This document shows, piece by piece, positions 54,519 through 64,000 of a stretch of 64,000 nt of DNA. The DNA is from Costus lasius (Eukaryota > Streptophyta > Magnoliopsida > Zingiberales > Costaceae). The DNA is taken from assembly GCA_027563935.2 (NCBI GenBank), contig CM050449.1, forward strand, positions 61,880,056-61,944,055. Reading direction: 5' to 3'. The notes beneath the pieces are model-generated. The model was not told where the DNA came from. It saw nothing but the letters and a program-made list of their open reading frames with translations, and ran no database searches. The translations under genes were made by a program, and so were the position numbers. Within the stretch, counting starts at the first letter, position 1; each line of letters starts with the position of its first letter.

Positions 54519-57500
54519 ATGAACTTCAATGTGCGATCCCTACTGGAAAGGGAGAAGTTTGCTGGGCCGAACTTCTCAGACTGGTACGGACACCTTAAGA
54601 TTGTTCTTAAGGCAGAGAAGAAACTGTATCTCCTCGAGACGGCTGTGCCGCCTCAACCCGCTCCGAACGCCGCAAGGGCGGTTCGGGATGCCTATGAAAA
54701 GCACGTCAATGATAGCATTGATGTCGCTTGCCTGATGCTAGCGTCTATGACGCCACCGCTGCAGCGTCAGCATGAGGATATGTCGGCTATAGAGATTATA
54801 GCGAACCTCAAGATGCTGTATGCTGCACAGGTGAGGACAGAACGCTATAATCTGACAAAGCTTTTCTTTCAGAGCAAACTGGCTGAAGGGAGCCCAGTGG
54901 GAGCTCACGTGCTCAAGATGATTGGGCACAAAGAGGCTCTAGAGAAACTGGCGCATACCATCAATCAGGAGCTTGCTGTAGACATTATTCTGCAGTCTCT
55001 CCCGCCCTCTTTCGATGCGTTCATCATTAACTTTAATATGAACAAAATCGACTGTACTCCGGCAGAGCTGCTGAATATGCTCTTGACTACTGAGGAGACT
55101 CTGAAGGGAAAGCCTTCGACCTCTGTCTTAATGGTTCCTTCTAGGAACAAGAAGAAGGGGAAGAAGGGCAAGGCCCCTGTCAAGAGTTACAGCAAGGCTC
55201 TGAAGCAAAAGGTTAAGCGGTCTAAGGAATACAGATGTTTCCACTGTGGCCAGCTAGGTCACTGGAAAAAGGACTGTAAAGCGCTCCAAGGAGACAAGAA
55301 GGGAAGCATCGCTTCTGGCTCAGGTATTTATGTGACTGAGGTCATGTTTTCTTCTTCTATATCATGGGTGTTGGACACTGCATGTGGAGTTCACATTTGT
55401 TCAAATGTACAGGAACTCAAGAGAAGAAGACAGGTGGGACAGCATGAGGTGGACCTACGAGTTGGAAACGGGGCACGGGTTGCTGCTGTTGCTGTAGGAG
55501 ACTATTTCATCTCTATGCCATCTGGGCTTCTATTAGAACTGAACAATTGTTACTTTGTTCCCAGCATTACTAAAAATATTATCTCCATTCCTGCTCTTGT
55601 CAGGAAGGGATTTTCCTTTGAATGCAATATTTCAAAGTGTGTTCTTTCTTTAGATAATATTATTTATGCTACTGGTTCAATTAACAATGGGTTATTCATG
55701 TTGGACATGGAATGTTCTATACACAATATTGATATTAAGAAAGCCAAGTATGCTGATGATAGCACCTTGCTATGGCATAGCCGTTTAGGCCATATTAACA
55801 AGAAGCGCATTAAGCGGTTGCATGATCATGGACTGCTGGGATCATTCTCCTATGTGGAGATTGATACATGCAAGGCTTGTTTAATGGGTAAAATGACGAA
55901 GTCGCCTTTTCCTAACAAAGGTCAAAGGGCTTCAGGTTTACTTGACCTTATACACAGTGATGTGTGTGGGCCATTTAGTAAACATGCCAGAGGTGGCTAT
56001 CAGTACTTCATAACCTTTACTGATGATTTCAGTAGGTATGGGTATGTCTATCTTATGAGACATAAAAGTGAATCTTTTGACAAGTTCAAAGAGTTCAAGA
56101 ATGAAGTACAAAATCAGCTAGGCCGACATATCAAGGCACTTCGTTCTGATCGAGGTGGAGAATACCTAAGTCGAGAGTTTACTGACTATCTGAAGGAGTG
56201 TGGGATTATCTCACAGCTCACTCTGCCAGGAACACCGCAATGGAATGGTGTGTCCGAGAGGAGAAATAGAACGTTACTTGATATGGTTCGTTCTATGATG
56301 TGTCAGGTTACTCTACCTTACTCCTTTTGGGGTTTTGCACTGGAAACAGCTGCAAAGGTACTAAACCGAGTGCCATCCAAGGCAGTTTCAAAGACGCCAT
56401 ATGAGTTATGGTATGGGAAACAGCCGAGCTTGACATTTATCAGGATCTGGGGCTGCGAGGCTTATGTCAAAAAGCTCGCCTCTGGGAAACTAGAGAGCAG
56501 ATCTGAGAAATGTATCTTTGTCGGTTACCCTAAGGAAACTAAGGGTTATTATTTCTACGATCCCAAAGAGAACAAGGTATTTGTTGCTCGGACGGCCATA
56601 TTTCTTGAGAAGGAGTTTCTTCTGCAAGAGGCCAGTGGGAGAGAAATAAAGCTGGATGAGAATCCAGAGGAAGGACAAAGTAGTCAAGCACAGTTGGATG
56701 AGCCTGAGCCGGTGAATCAGGTTATTGAACAACCTGAGGCTCAGATATCACGGGAACCGCGAAGATCGGGAAGGATCCGTCGACAGCCTGAGCGCTATGA
56801 CGGAGTCTACATCATTGATCATGATGAACCCCTCACTTATGCGGATGCGGTCAGTGGACCGGACTCAGCGAGATGGCTTGAAGCTATGCGCGCCGAGATG
56901 GACTCCATGTCAGATAACCAAGTATGGGATTTGGTTGATCCGCCTCCGGGAGTAATCCCTATAGGCTGTAAATGGATCTTCAAGAAGAAGATTGACATGG
57001 ATGGTAACGTGGTTACCTATAAAGGCAGGCTAGTTGCGAAAGGTTTCAAACAAATCTACGGGATAGATTATGATGAAACTTTCTCACCTGTAGCCATGTT
57101 TAAGTCTATTCGGATTCTCTTCGCGATAGCTGCATATTACGATTATGAGATCTGGCAAATGGATGTGAAGACAGCTTTCCTTAATGGAAATCTGGATGAG
57201 GATGTGTATATGACACAACCAGAAGGTTTCACTAATCCATCAGATCGTCATAAAATATGCAAATTAAAGAAGTCTATTTATGGACTTAAACAAGCATCAA
57301 GAAGCTGGAATATTCGTTTTGATGAATCAGTCAGTGAATTTGGTTTCATCAAGAACGAAGATGACCCGTGTGTATATAAGAGGTTTAGTGGGAGCGTGAT
57401 TACTTTCCTAGTCCTCTACGTCGATGACATCTTGATCATTGGAAATGACATTCCTGAAATGCATGCGGTTAAGGCATGGTTAAGGAAATGTTTCCAGATG

Positions 57501-58400
57501 AAAGATCTAGGAGAAGCAGCCTATGTATTAGGTGTGAAGATCTACAGGGATAGATCTAAGAGGCTTCTCGGGCTGTGCCAGAGTACTTACATCGATAAGG
57601 TCCTGGAGAGATTCCATTTAGAGAATTCTAAAAGAGGATATCTTCCAGTCAGACATGGTCTGAATCTTTCGAAGAGTCAGTGTCCACAAACACAGACTGA
57701 GAAAGATGAAATGGACAATACGCCTTATGCTTCGGCTATTGGGTCCATTATGTATACGATGTTGTGTACTCGCCCAGACGTCGCTTACGGGTTAAGCGTG
57801 ACCAGTCGGTTCCAAGGTAATCCAGGTATGGCGCACTGGATTGCAGTCAAGAACATCTTAAAATATCTGCGGAGGACCAAAGATATGTTCTTGATATATG
57901 GTGGTCAGGAAGAACTCAGTATTGAAGGATATACTGACGCTTCGTTCCAGTCTGACCAGGATGATTTCCGATCGCAATCAGGCTATGTTTTTAGCTTAAA
58001 TGGAGGTGCAGTGGTGTGGAAGAGTTTCAAACAGTCAACTGTTGCTGATTCCACAACAGAAGCCGAGTATGTTGCAGCCTCGGAAGCATCCAAGGAGGCA
58101 GTGTGGATTCGTAAGTTCGTTCAGGAACTTGGTGTTGTTCCTTCGAGTGCAGATCCTTTGGTTATCTTTTGTGATAACACTGGAGCAATAGCACAAGCAA
58201 AGGAACCACGGTCGCACCAGAAGTCCAAGCACATACAAAGAATGTTTCACTTGATCCGGGAGATCATTGATCGTGGCGAGATCAAAGTCTGCAAGGTTCA
58301 TACAGATGACAATCTGGCAGACCCGCTTACTAAGCCTCTGGCGCAGCAGAAGCATGAGAAGCACTGTAATAACATGGGTTTGAGATTTCTCAACCATTAG
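54519..58400 (+). CDS. Gag-pol polyprotein of copia C (intact)
   Basis: Encodes all proteins for retrotransposition: Gag particle, protease, integrase, RT and RNase H. The start is the first ATG (MNFNVRSLLEREKFAG) after the leader. Rough layout: Gag 1-235; CCHC knuckle 240-253 (CFHCGQLGHWKKDC); protease around D286 (LDTACGVHIC, an unusual form compared with the usual D-S/T-G-A); integrase zinc H420, H425, C451, C454; catalytic D481, D544, E580 (D-X35-E spacing correct); linker with acidic and RRSGRIRRQPERY segments; RT from about 800 with the YVDD box at 967-970; RNase H from about D1140 (YTDASFQSD) with TTEAEYVA and CDNTGAI. The length of 1293 aa is normal for plant copia. No stop or frameshift is seen, so expression from a single ORF is expected. 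Confidence 0.95.
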   Translation: MNFNVRSLLEREKFAGPNFSDWYGHLKIVLKAEKKLYLLETAVPPQPAPNAARAVRDAYEKHVNDSIDVACLMLASMTPPLQRQHEDMSAIEIIANLKMLYAAQVRTERYNLTKLFFQSKLAEGSPVGAHVLKMIGHKEALEKLAHTINQELAVDIILQSLPPSFDAFIINFNMNKIDCTPAELLNMLLTTEETLKGKPSTSVLMVPSRNKKKGKKGKAPVKSYSKALKQKVKRSKEYRCFHCGQLGHWKKDCKALQGDKKGSIASGSGIYVTEVMFSSSISWVLDTACGVHICSNVQELKRRRQVGQHEVDLRVGNGARVAAVAVGDYFISMPSGLLLELNNCYFVPSITKNIISIPALVRKGFSFECNISKCVLSLDNIIYATGSINNGLFMLDMECSIHNIDIKKAKYADDSTLLWHSRLGHINKKRIKRLHDHGLLGSFSYVEIDTCKACLMGKMTKSPFPNKGQRASGLLDLIHSDVCGPFSKHARGGYQYFITFTDDFSRYGYVYLMRHKSESFDKFKEFKNEVQNQLGRHIKALRSDRGGEYLSREFTDYLKECGIISQLTLPGTPQWNGVSERRNRTLLDMVRSMMCQVTLPYSFWGFALETAAKVLNRVPSKAVSKTPYELWYGKQPSLTFIRIWGCEAYVKKLASGKLESRSEKCIFVGYPKETKGYYFYDPKENKVFVARTAIFLEKEFLLQEASGREIKLDENPEEGQSSQAQLDEPEPVNQVIEQPEAQISREPRRSGRIRRQPERYDGVYIIDHDEPLTYADAVSGPDSARWLEAMRAEMDSMSDNQVWDLVDPPPGVIPIGCKWIFKKKIDMDGNVVTYKGRLVAKGFKQIYGIDYDETFSPVAMFKSIRILFAIAAYYDYEIWQMDVKTAFLNGNLDEDVYMTQPEGFTNPSDRHKICKLKKSIYGLKQASRSWNIRFDESVSEFGFIKNEDDPCVYKRFSGSVITFLVLYVDDILIIGNDIPEMHAVKAWLRKCFQMKDLGEAAYVLGVKIYRDRSKRLLGLCQSTYIDKVLERFHLENSKRGYLPVRHGLNLSKSQCPQTQTEKDEMDNTPYASAIGSIMYTMLCTRPDVAYGLSVTSRFQGNPGMAHWIAVKNILKYLRRTKDMFLIYGGQEELSIEGYTDASFQSDQDDFRSQSGYVFSLNGGAVVWKSFKQSTVADSTTEAEYVAASEASKEAVWIRKFVQELGVVPSSADPLVIFCDNTGAIAQAKEPRSHQKSKHIQRMFHLIREIIDRGEIKVCKVHTDDNLADPLTKPLAQQKHEKHCNNMGLRFLNH

Positions 58401-58409
58401 ATTAAGTGG

Positions 58410-58419
58410 AAGTGGGAGA
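58410..58419 (+). promoter_or_regulatory. Polypurine tract of copia C
   Basis: AAGTGGGAGA, one base before the 3' LTR at 58421 and about 10 bases after the polyprotein stop. Confidence 0.87.
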
Positions 58420-58420
58420 T

Positions 58421-60121
58421 TGTTGGGGTATGCCCTTAAGGCTAATGTTTGAGGCCTTGGGATTGTAATAGTATCATGTATAAACTCTTATGTTTATAAA
58501 GGCAATGGTTATTATTCAGATTGTTACATTGTCTGCTGCAATAAGTGTTCTTCTGAATAATGTCTCAATGCTGTTCAGCTAGGCTGACATGCTATATGTC
58601 CTTAGTCGAGATATCTTGGTGAACATGAGACAACCTTGATATGATTGAGACTAATATGTGTTCTAATCTTATAGGATGCTTCGAGCATGGAATAAGATGT
58701 AGACTCATGGGTACATTGGATGTACTGGACAGACCCTACTAGGATATTCAATTGGTTGTCACAATTTGAATAATCCTTGAATGTAACAAGTGGCACATTT
58801 CCTCTGACTTGAGATCACTTGTGTTTTCTAAATGATGATTGTCATTGTTTTGAGGTAGTTCAATATCATTTGAAACATAATGATTATAGACTATCTTGGA
58901 TGGTGAGCTTGAATCAGGTTAGGGCACTAGTGATAGATAGAGGATTGCCGTCTCCTTAATTGGAGTGTGATGTTCTAAAGGGGCCCCCTGGATGAGATGA
59001 TTGAGAAAGTGTATGGCCATACCCAGATGACTATGTTCATCTGATCTAATCATGCTCATCATATTAGAACTACAGGCTTGACACGCTTGTCCAATAAGAA
59101 CATCCAGTGGCAAAGGAAACATGTATGCCTAGTGAAGGAGATTCACACTTGTGCTGTGGTTTGGGTGTAGTCTTGGAAGACTCTTTCCTTTATATCGGGA
59201 GACAGTGATGTGTTGCTAGATACCCCTCACTGATCGTGATAACGTAAGTTATCGTTACTGACATTTAAAGGAAACCCTTAGGGTCGCACAATTTGATGAT
59301 ATGGCTTACTTAAGTCAGATCGTGTGGACTGAATTATTTGGGTTCAGTTTTAAAGGGATTGAATCTCTGATTGTGGGTGAGATCTGGTCTGATCATGTTT
59401 GATTGATTAGGGCTTGAGATCGGTAAGCTTCGATTGAGAGTTTTGATGCTAGATCGGTGAGATCAAGAGCATCAAGAGATGAACGGTCAGATCTAGAACC
59501 TTAGGGTTTAATTAGATCTGGACTACATGCTTGGGCTGATTTGGTTTGGTCATTGAACCAAATGCAATTGAACCGTGGCTTGGTTCAAAGAGGATAAAGA
59601 GGAGCGATCGGTTCACTTGGAGTGAACGCAAGGATGATCGCATGAACGTATGGAGTCAAAGACTTTCCATTTTTAGAAGTCGGTTTTTCCATCTTGGAAA
59701 AACGTCTCCACGTTTGATGAAAACGTCTCCACTTCGTTTTCGAGAGATTCTCTTCTTGCCTCTTCCTCTCGACGACACACGGGTGTGTGAAGGTGGAAAA
59801 ACACTTTGGAGAAAGTTCGGCCAAGCAAGTCTTCATCCTTCCATTCCTTTCCATACGAGAAGAAAACTTTGGAGCCTTGCTAGCACAAGTCGCGCCAAAG
59901 GAGTAGGCCTTCTTCCTCTTGTGTGCGACAGCCTTTGGAGAAGATTCAATTGATTCTTTGCTTCCAAGTTGCCATCCCTTCATGGCTATGGTATGATCTC
60001 TCATATCCTAAAGTTGATCATATGGTTCTAATATGCGATCCTAGAAACCCTTGTTTCCGCCCATGCTTGTTAGATGCGCATGTTTAGGGTTTCGACTCCC
60101 CTAGCTTTAGGGGTTCCTTCA
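58421..60121 (+). repeat. 3' LTR of copia C
   Basis: 1701 bp, same length as the 5' LTR. Differences noticed include single substitutions near 59066, 59135, 59254, 59433, 59575 and 59683 relative to the 5' copy. It is followed by AATAT. Confidence 0.93.
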
Positions 60122-60126
60122 AATAT

Positions 60127-60890
60127 TTCGAGTGGAGCATGATCCCTGAGCACAACAAAGTCCGACTTGCAAAGTGCCTTCTTGAGGGAAATGCTAGGTT
60201 GTATTGGACCAATATAGAGAACAACCAAGAGAGACTCAACCTACCTCCCATAGACACTTGGCTAGAAATGCGCCAACAACTTAAACTGAAATATGTCCCC
60301 TCACATTTTCAGAGTAAGTTATTTGACTAAGCCTCTAGCTTAACCCGAGGATCTATGACTGTTGATCAATACACTGCTAGCTTTGAGGAATTCCTCCTTA
60401 GGGGAAACCCAGGAGAAAACCCTCTATTCACCCTTAGCAGGTATAAAAATGGTCTCCGATCTGAGATTAGAAAGGGCCTTACCTACTACCAGATAGACTC
60501 CATAGAGGTTGCCCATCTTAGAGCCAAGGAGATTGAGCAAGAACTTAAGGTTGCCTTTAGGAAAGAGTTTAGTGCCTCTAGACCAAGTCCTAGACCAACC
60601 CAACCCCAAAGCTCTAGTACTCCTAAACCCAAGCCCTCTAGTTATCCAGAACCATCTAGGGTCAAATGCCATGGTTGCCAACAATATGGACACTATATGA
60701 AAGACTGTCCTAAACGGGTCTTATACTTAGGTGAGGAAAACCAAACCCCTAGACTTGAAGACATTAATGACCCAGATTCTGACTGCCAAATCCTAGAAGA
60801 CAATGAATATGATAGTAGTGAGGAGCCTGCCCAAAACACCTTAGGAGTTGTTAGGTGTACCCTGATCAAACCCTCACCCACGGATGATTG
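60127..60890 (+). pseudogene. Gag of D, second part
   Basis: Continues the gag domain after copia C (FEWSMIPEHNKVRLAKCLLE, then GNARLYW) to a TAA at 60328-60330, then in the same frame TVDQYTASFEEFLLRGNPGE onward. A basic and Pro/Ser-rich stretch precedes the CCHC zinc knuckle CHGCQQYGHYMKDC (60667-60708), which binds element RNA in the family. An acidic segment follows. Confidence 0.85.
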
Positions 60891-61250
60891 GCGAAGAACT
60901 AGTATCTTCCATACTTACACGAAATGCAATGGAAACATGTGCCAAGTAGTGATAGATGGGGGTAGTAGTCTCAACGCTGTCTCCCACTCTACTGTTACCC
61001 AGTTTAAACTTAAGATAGAAGCTCACCCAACCCCTTATAACATCTCCTGGGTCAACCAGTCTAGTGTGCCAGTATAGGAGTCTAGTTCCCTTATAGTTTG
61101 GTACCTATGAAGGACAAATTTGGTGTGACGTCATCACTATGGACGTTGCTCAACTCCTTCTAGGCAGACCATGGCTATATGACATGGATGTAGTCCACTA
61201 CGGTCGGACTAATACCTATGTCTTTAGTCATTCAGGTCAAAAGATCAAAC
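60891..61250 (+). pseudogene. Protease of D
   Basis: CQVVIDGGSSLNAVS carries the active-site Asp, with Gly where Ser or Thr is usual in the D-S/T-G motif. The frame has a TAG at 61075-61077 and then shifts; the C-terminal part resumes at 61139 in another frame with [20 protein letters not shown], typical of the chromovirus protease end. Confidence 0.8.
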
Positions 61251-62160
61251 TGAAACCTTCTATGCCAAGAGAGCTTAAAGCCTCAACCAATAAGGGAAAA
61301 ATAGAAGAGACCAAAACCATACAACCAACCCTTCAGCTCATGAGACCTAAGGATTATAGTTCTAATCAACCTTTATTTACCTTAGTCCTCAAGGAAGTCA
61401 ACCAAGAAGAAGAAACTAAGCCACCCCCTGAAGTAGAAGCCCTCTTAGAACAATATAGTGAGCTTACCCCTGAAGAACTACCCACAGGACTTCCACCTCT
61501 TAGGGACATCCAACATGCAATAGATCTTGTCCCAGGTTCAACCCTACCCAATCTGCCCCACTATAGGATGAACCCCACCGAGCATCAAGAACTTAAGAGG
61601 CAAGTAGATGACCTATTAGAGAAAGGACACATCAGAGAAATTCTTAGCCCATGCGCCGTGCCTGCTCTGCTCACCCCTAAAAAGGATGGCAGTTGGCGCA
61701 TGTGTATAGACTGTAGAGCCATAAACAAAATCACAGTCAAGTATAGGTTTCCTATTCCTAGACTTGATGACATGCTAGACATGTTAGTTGGCTCTAAGTG
61801 GTTTAGCAAGCTTGACTTAAGAAGTGGATACCACCAGGTCAGGATAAGGCTAGGTGATGAATGGAAGACAGCTTTCAAGACCAAGGATGGTCTCTATGAA
61901 TGGTTAGTCATGCCTTTTGGCTTGACTAATGCTCCTTCCACATTCATGAGACTCATGACCCAAGTCTTAAAGCCTTTCATTGGAAGATTCCTGGTAGTCT
62001 ACTTTGATGATATCCTCATCTATAGTAAGACTAAAGAGGAACACCTAGAGCACCTTAGGAAGACCCTTGACCTTCTTAAGGAAGAGCAACTCTATATCAA
62101 TCTCAAGAAGTGCTCCTTTTTGTCCCATAGTGTGATCTTCTTAGGATTCATAGTGTCTGA
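61251..62160 (+). pseudogene. Reverse transcriptase of D
   Basis: Open from 61139 to 62209. Contains [85 protein letters not shown] and the catalytic YFDD at 62000-62011, then [18 protein letters not shown] base loss near 62180 shifts the frame before RNase H. The RT catalytic part itself is intact. Confidence 0.9.
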
Positions 62161-62162
62161 GC

Positions 62163-62800
62163 ATGGCCTTCAAGCCGACCCATCCAAGAGCCATCATAGA
62201 CTGGCTTGAACCTAAGACCATCACTGAAGTCAGAAGCTTCCATGGCCTAGCTACCTTCTATAGGAGATTCATAAGGAACTTCAGCTCTATAGTGGCACCT
62301 ATCACTAGTTGCCTAAAACAAGGTGAATTCTCCTGGACTAAATCTGCTAGCAAAGCCTTCCAAGAACTTAAGGATAAGATGACCACTGCCCCAGTCCTTA
62401 GACTTCCTGACTTCAATAAAGTCTTTGAGGTAGATTGTGACGCCTCTGGAGTTGGCATAGGGGGAACCCTAAGCCAAGAAGGTCATCTCATAGCCTTCTT
62501 TAGTGAAAAACTCAACGAGGCAAAACAAAAATACTCTACCTATGACAAAGAGTTTTATGCTGTAGTTCAGGCTCTAAGGTATTGGAGACATTATCTCATC
62601 CATAGGGAGTTTACTCTTAATAGTGATCACCAGGCCCTCTCCTATCTAAGTGCTCAGAAGAAGTTAAACTCAAGGCATGCTAAGTGGGTCGAATATTTAC
62701 AACAATACACTTTTGTGCTTAGACATAAATCAGGATCTGAGAATAAAGTAGCAGATGCCCTCAGTAGAGTAACTTTACTTTTGAACAAAATGCATGTTGA
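62163..62800 (+). pseudogene. RNase H of D
   Basis: In a new frame: [20 protein letters not shown] and YRRFIRNFSSI connect from RT; then FEVDCDASGVGIGGTLSQEG, FFSEKLNEAKQKYSTYDKEF, YAVVQALRYWRHYL, NSDHQALSYL, and ENKVADALSR. This is the gypsy RNase H with its acidic residues visible. Confidence 0.87.
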
Positions 62801-64000
62801 AGTTACTTGCTTTGATTCCATGAAAGATGCTTATTTTGAATGTCCTGATTTTTCTACCTTATATGCTGACCTTAGTCAAGATCCATTAAGTCACCCTCTC
62901 TACACCCTTAGGGATGGGTATCTCTTTCTTGGACCAACCCTTTGTGTGCCCAAGACATCCATCCGAGAATTCCTTGTTTGGGAATTGCACTGAGGCGGTC
63001 TGCCGGGCACCACGGTCGAGATAAGACCCAAGCCCTTGTAGAGGAACGGTTCTACTGGCCAAACCTTTACCAGGATGTAGCTAAGGTTGTGAGGAATTGT
63101 AGGACTTGTCAGCTCACCAAAGTCCATAAGCACAGTCCCGGCCTGTACACTCCCTTACCTATTCCCCAAGCCCCTTGGCAAGACCTTAGTATGGATTTCA
63201 TTTTTGGACTACCCTGAACCTCAGCTAAACATGATTCTATATTTGTGGTAGTTGATAGATTTACTAAGATGGCCCATTTCATAGCTTGCACCAAAACCAC
63301 TGATGCCTCCCATGTTGCTAAACTCTTCTTCAGAGAAGTTGTCAGGCTTCGTGGGACACCCTTAACTATAGTGTCTGATAGAGACCCTAGGTTTGTAAGC
63401 CATTTTTGGAGAACCCTATGGACCCTTCTAGGAACAAAACTCAAGTTCTCCACAGCCTACCATCCCCAGACGGATGGGCAGACTGAAGTGGTCAACCGAT
63501 CACTTGGGAGTATCCTTAGGAGTTTGGTAAGTGAACATCCTGGCAACTGGGATAAACTCTTACCCACTGCCGAGTTCTCCTACAACAGTACAGTCAACAA
63601 GACCATAGGTCGCTCCCCTTTCCAAGCCAACCTAGGGTATCAACCTAACAAACCTATAGATCTCTTCCCTCTACCCAGACACTTTAGGACTTCTTTACCT
63701 GCTCGTGACTTTGCTTTACATACTTCGCAAATGCATGCTGAAATATTTTCTAAAATGCTAGAATCTGTTAATCATTATCGCGAAGCTGCTAACAAACATT
63801 GCCGAGAAAGGTTATTTTCCACAGGTGATAAAGTGATTCTACGAGCACGTGAAGAGCGCATCCACGGGACAGGGCACAAGTTGGAAGCAAAAGGACTAGG
63901 CCCCTTCACCATTGTAGACATAATCAACGACAATGCCTATGTCCTCGACCTGCCACCTGAATTGGGGATCCCCACCACCGTCAACGTGGAGGATCTCACC
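62801..64000 (+). pseudogene. Integrase of D (partial at window end)
   Basis: The zinc segment is split: a TGA at 62991-62993 follows the first His and the frame shifts to GHHGRDKTQALVEERFYWP..CRTCQL (62942 frame). A TGA at 63215-63217 follows MDFIFGLP, probably from CGA. The core has Asp at 63194-63196, Asp at 63377-63379 (SDRDPRF) and Glu at 63485-63487 (DGQTEVVNR), D-X35-E spacing correct. After 63217 the frame looks open to the end of the window, with the C-terminal GPFTIVDIINDNAYVLDLPP. Any chromodomain or CR motif lies outside. Confidence 0.87.

Larger units (their letters stand above)
50960..60121 (+). mobile_element. Intact Ty1/copia element C
   Basis: 9162 bp, flanked by AATAT. Both LTRs are 1701 bp. 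It has PBS, leader, an uninterrupted gag-pol ORF of 1293 codons, and PPT. At least six LTR differences were noticed (about 0.35 percent), so it is young but probably older than B. It is structurally complete and the only candidate here for an autonomous element. It shares the family of A and B; the copia lineage within plants was not assigned. Confidence 0.95.
373..64000 (-). mobile_element. Athila-type Ty3/gypsy element E1 (outermost, extends past window)
   Basis: E1 is the oldest element and the host of all the others. Reading on the minus strand it has a 5' LTR (partly at 29460-29922 and 38188-38621, the remainder beyond the window), a tRNA-Asp-like PBS, gag, protease, RT, RNase H, integrase, an env-like ORF and a 3' LTR (373-2086). 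Its own sequence is interrupted by copia A+B (9850-28001), E2 (29923-38187) and E3 with its guests (38622 onward). The gene order gag-PR-RT-RH-INT then an ATHILA-type ORF is that of the Athila lineage. All genes are broken. Confidence 0.85.
38622..64000 (-). mobile_element. Athila element E3 (host of D and C, extends past window)
   Basis: E3 has a complete 3' LTR (38622-40693), interior (40694-47431) with gag, PR, RT, RH and INT on the minus strand, a PBS, and the first 1200 bp of its 5' LTR (47432-48631), which is cut by chromovirus D. It belongs to the same LTR subtype as E2. The env-like ORF of E1 is absent: the palindromic unit at about 42230 is joined directly to a 3' remnant. Confidence 0.87.
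48632..64000 (+). mobile_element. Ty3/gypsy chromovirus D (CRM/Reina type, partial)
   Basis: The left LTR, PBS, gag, PR, RT, RH and most of INT are in the window; the 3' end is beyond it. RT blocks such as [56 protein letters not shown] and integrase VVVDRFTKMAHFI, HPQTDGQTEVVNR are of plant chromovirus type; I favour CRM because the LTR seems to contain the end of the polyprotein, but Reina is possible. D is split by copia C at 50959/60127. It has stops and frameshifts in gag, PR, RT/RH and INT. Confidence 0.85.

Noticed and set aside
1..64000. Host protein-coding gene, rRNA or defence-type gene system
   Set aside because: Every long open frame was explained by gag, PR, RT, RH, INT, the Athila ORF or an LTR; nothing else with a recognisable domain was found.

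Overview
The window looks like a block of plant (angiosperm) repetitive DNA made almost entirely of nested LTR retrotransposons. The evidence for a plant is Athila-type Ty3/gypsy elements with tRNA-Asp-like primer sites and an Athila-type extra ORF, Ty1/copia elements primed by initiator tRNA-Met, and a chromovirus of CRM/Reina type. I found no host protein gene, rRNA, true tRNA gene or CRISPR array. Athila and CRM elements are typical of pericentromeric and centromeric heterochromatin, so such a location is plausible but not shown.

Layout. The oldest element is Athila E1 (minus strand). It starts with its 3' LTR at 373-2086, followed by an env-like pseudogene (3349-4761), integrase, RNase H, RT and protease (5797-9370), and gag (9371-9844 and 28002-29296). 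Its 5' LTR is only partly in the window (29460-29922 and 38188-38621). Copia element A (minus, 9850-28001, TSD CCCTA) sits in E1 gag, and copia element B (plus, 18636-27774, TSD CAATC) sits in the 5' LTR of A. Two further Athila elements sit in the 5' LTR of E1: E2 (29923-38187), a pol-less derivative, and E3 (38622 to beyond the window), with gag-PR-RT-RH-INT but no env-like ORF. The 5' LTR of E3 is cut at 48631 by a chromovirus D (plus, 48632 to beyond the window). The gag of D is cut by copia C (plus, 50960-60121, TSD AATAT). The order of insertion is therefore E1, then A, E2 and E3, then B (in A) and D (in E3), then C (in D).

State of the elements. C is the only one with an uninterrupted gag-pol frame (1293 codons, all catalytic motifs present) and is the best candidate for a helper. 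B has near-identical LTRs (one difference noticed in 1721 bp) but a one-base frameshift in integrase. A, D, E1 and E3 carry many stops and frameshifts. E2 keeps LTRs, PBS, part of gag and an acidic ORF but no enzymes, so it could only move in trans.

The most unusual signals are non-coding: (1) the approximately 1.8-kb copia leaders carry three consecutive stem-loops with the same CTGCGA loop and a second pair of stem-loops around ACTCAGT, with covarying stem positions between copies, which would fit RNA packaging or dimerisation elements; (2) the Athila elements carry arrays of palindromic TTACGGTACCGTAA / TTACGGTAGTGCCGTAA units both in their LTRs and after pol; (3) E2 and E3 LTRs contain a fossil PBS-LTR junction, suggesting stepwise LTR extension. 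Boundaries with TG..CA ends and TSDs were read directly; lineage names and functions are inference from motifs, and all divergence counts are by eye.
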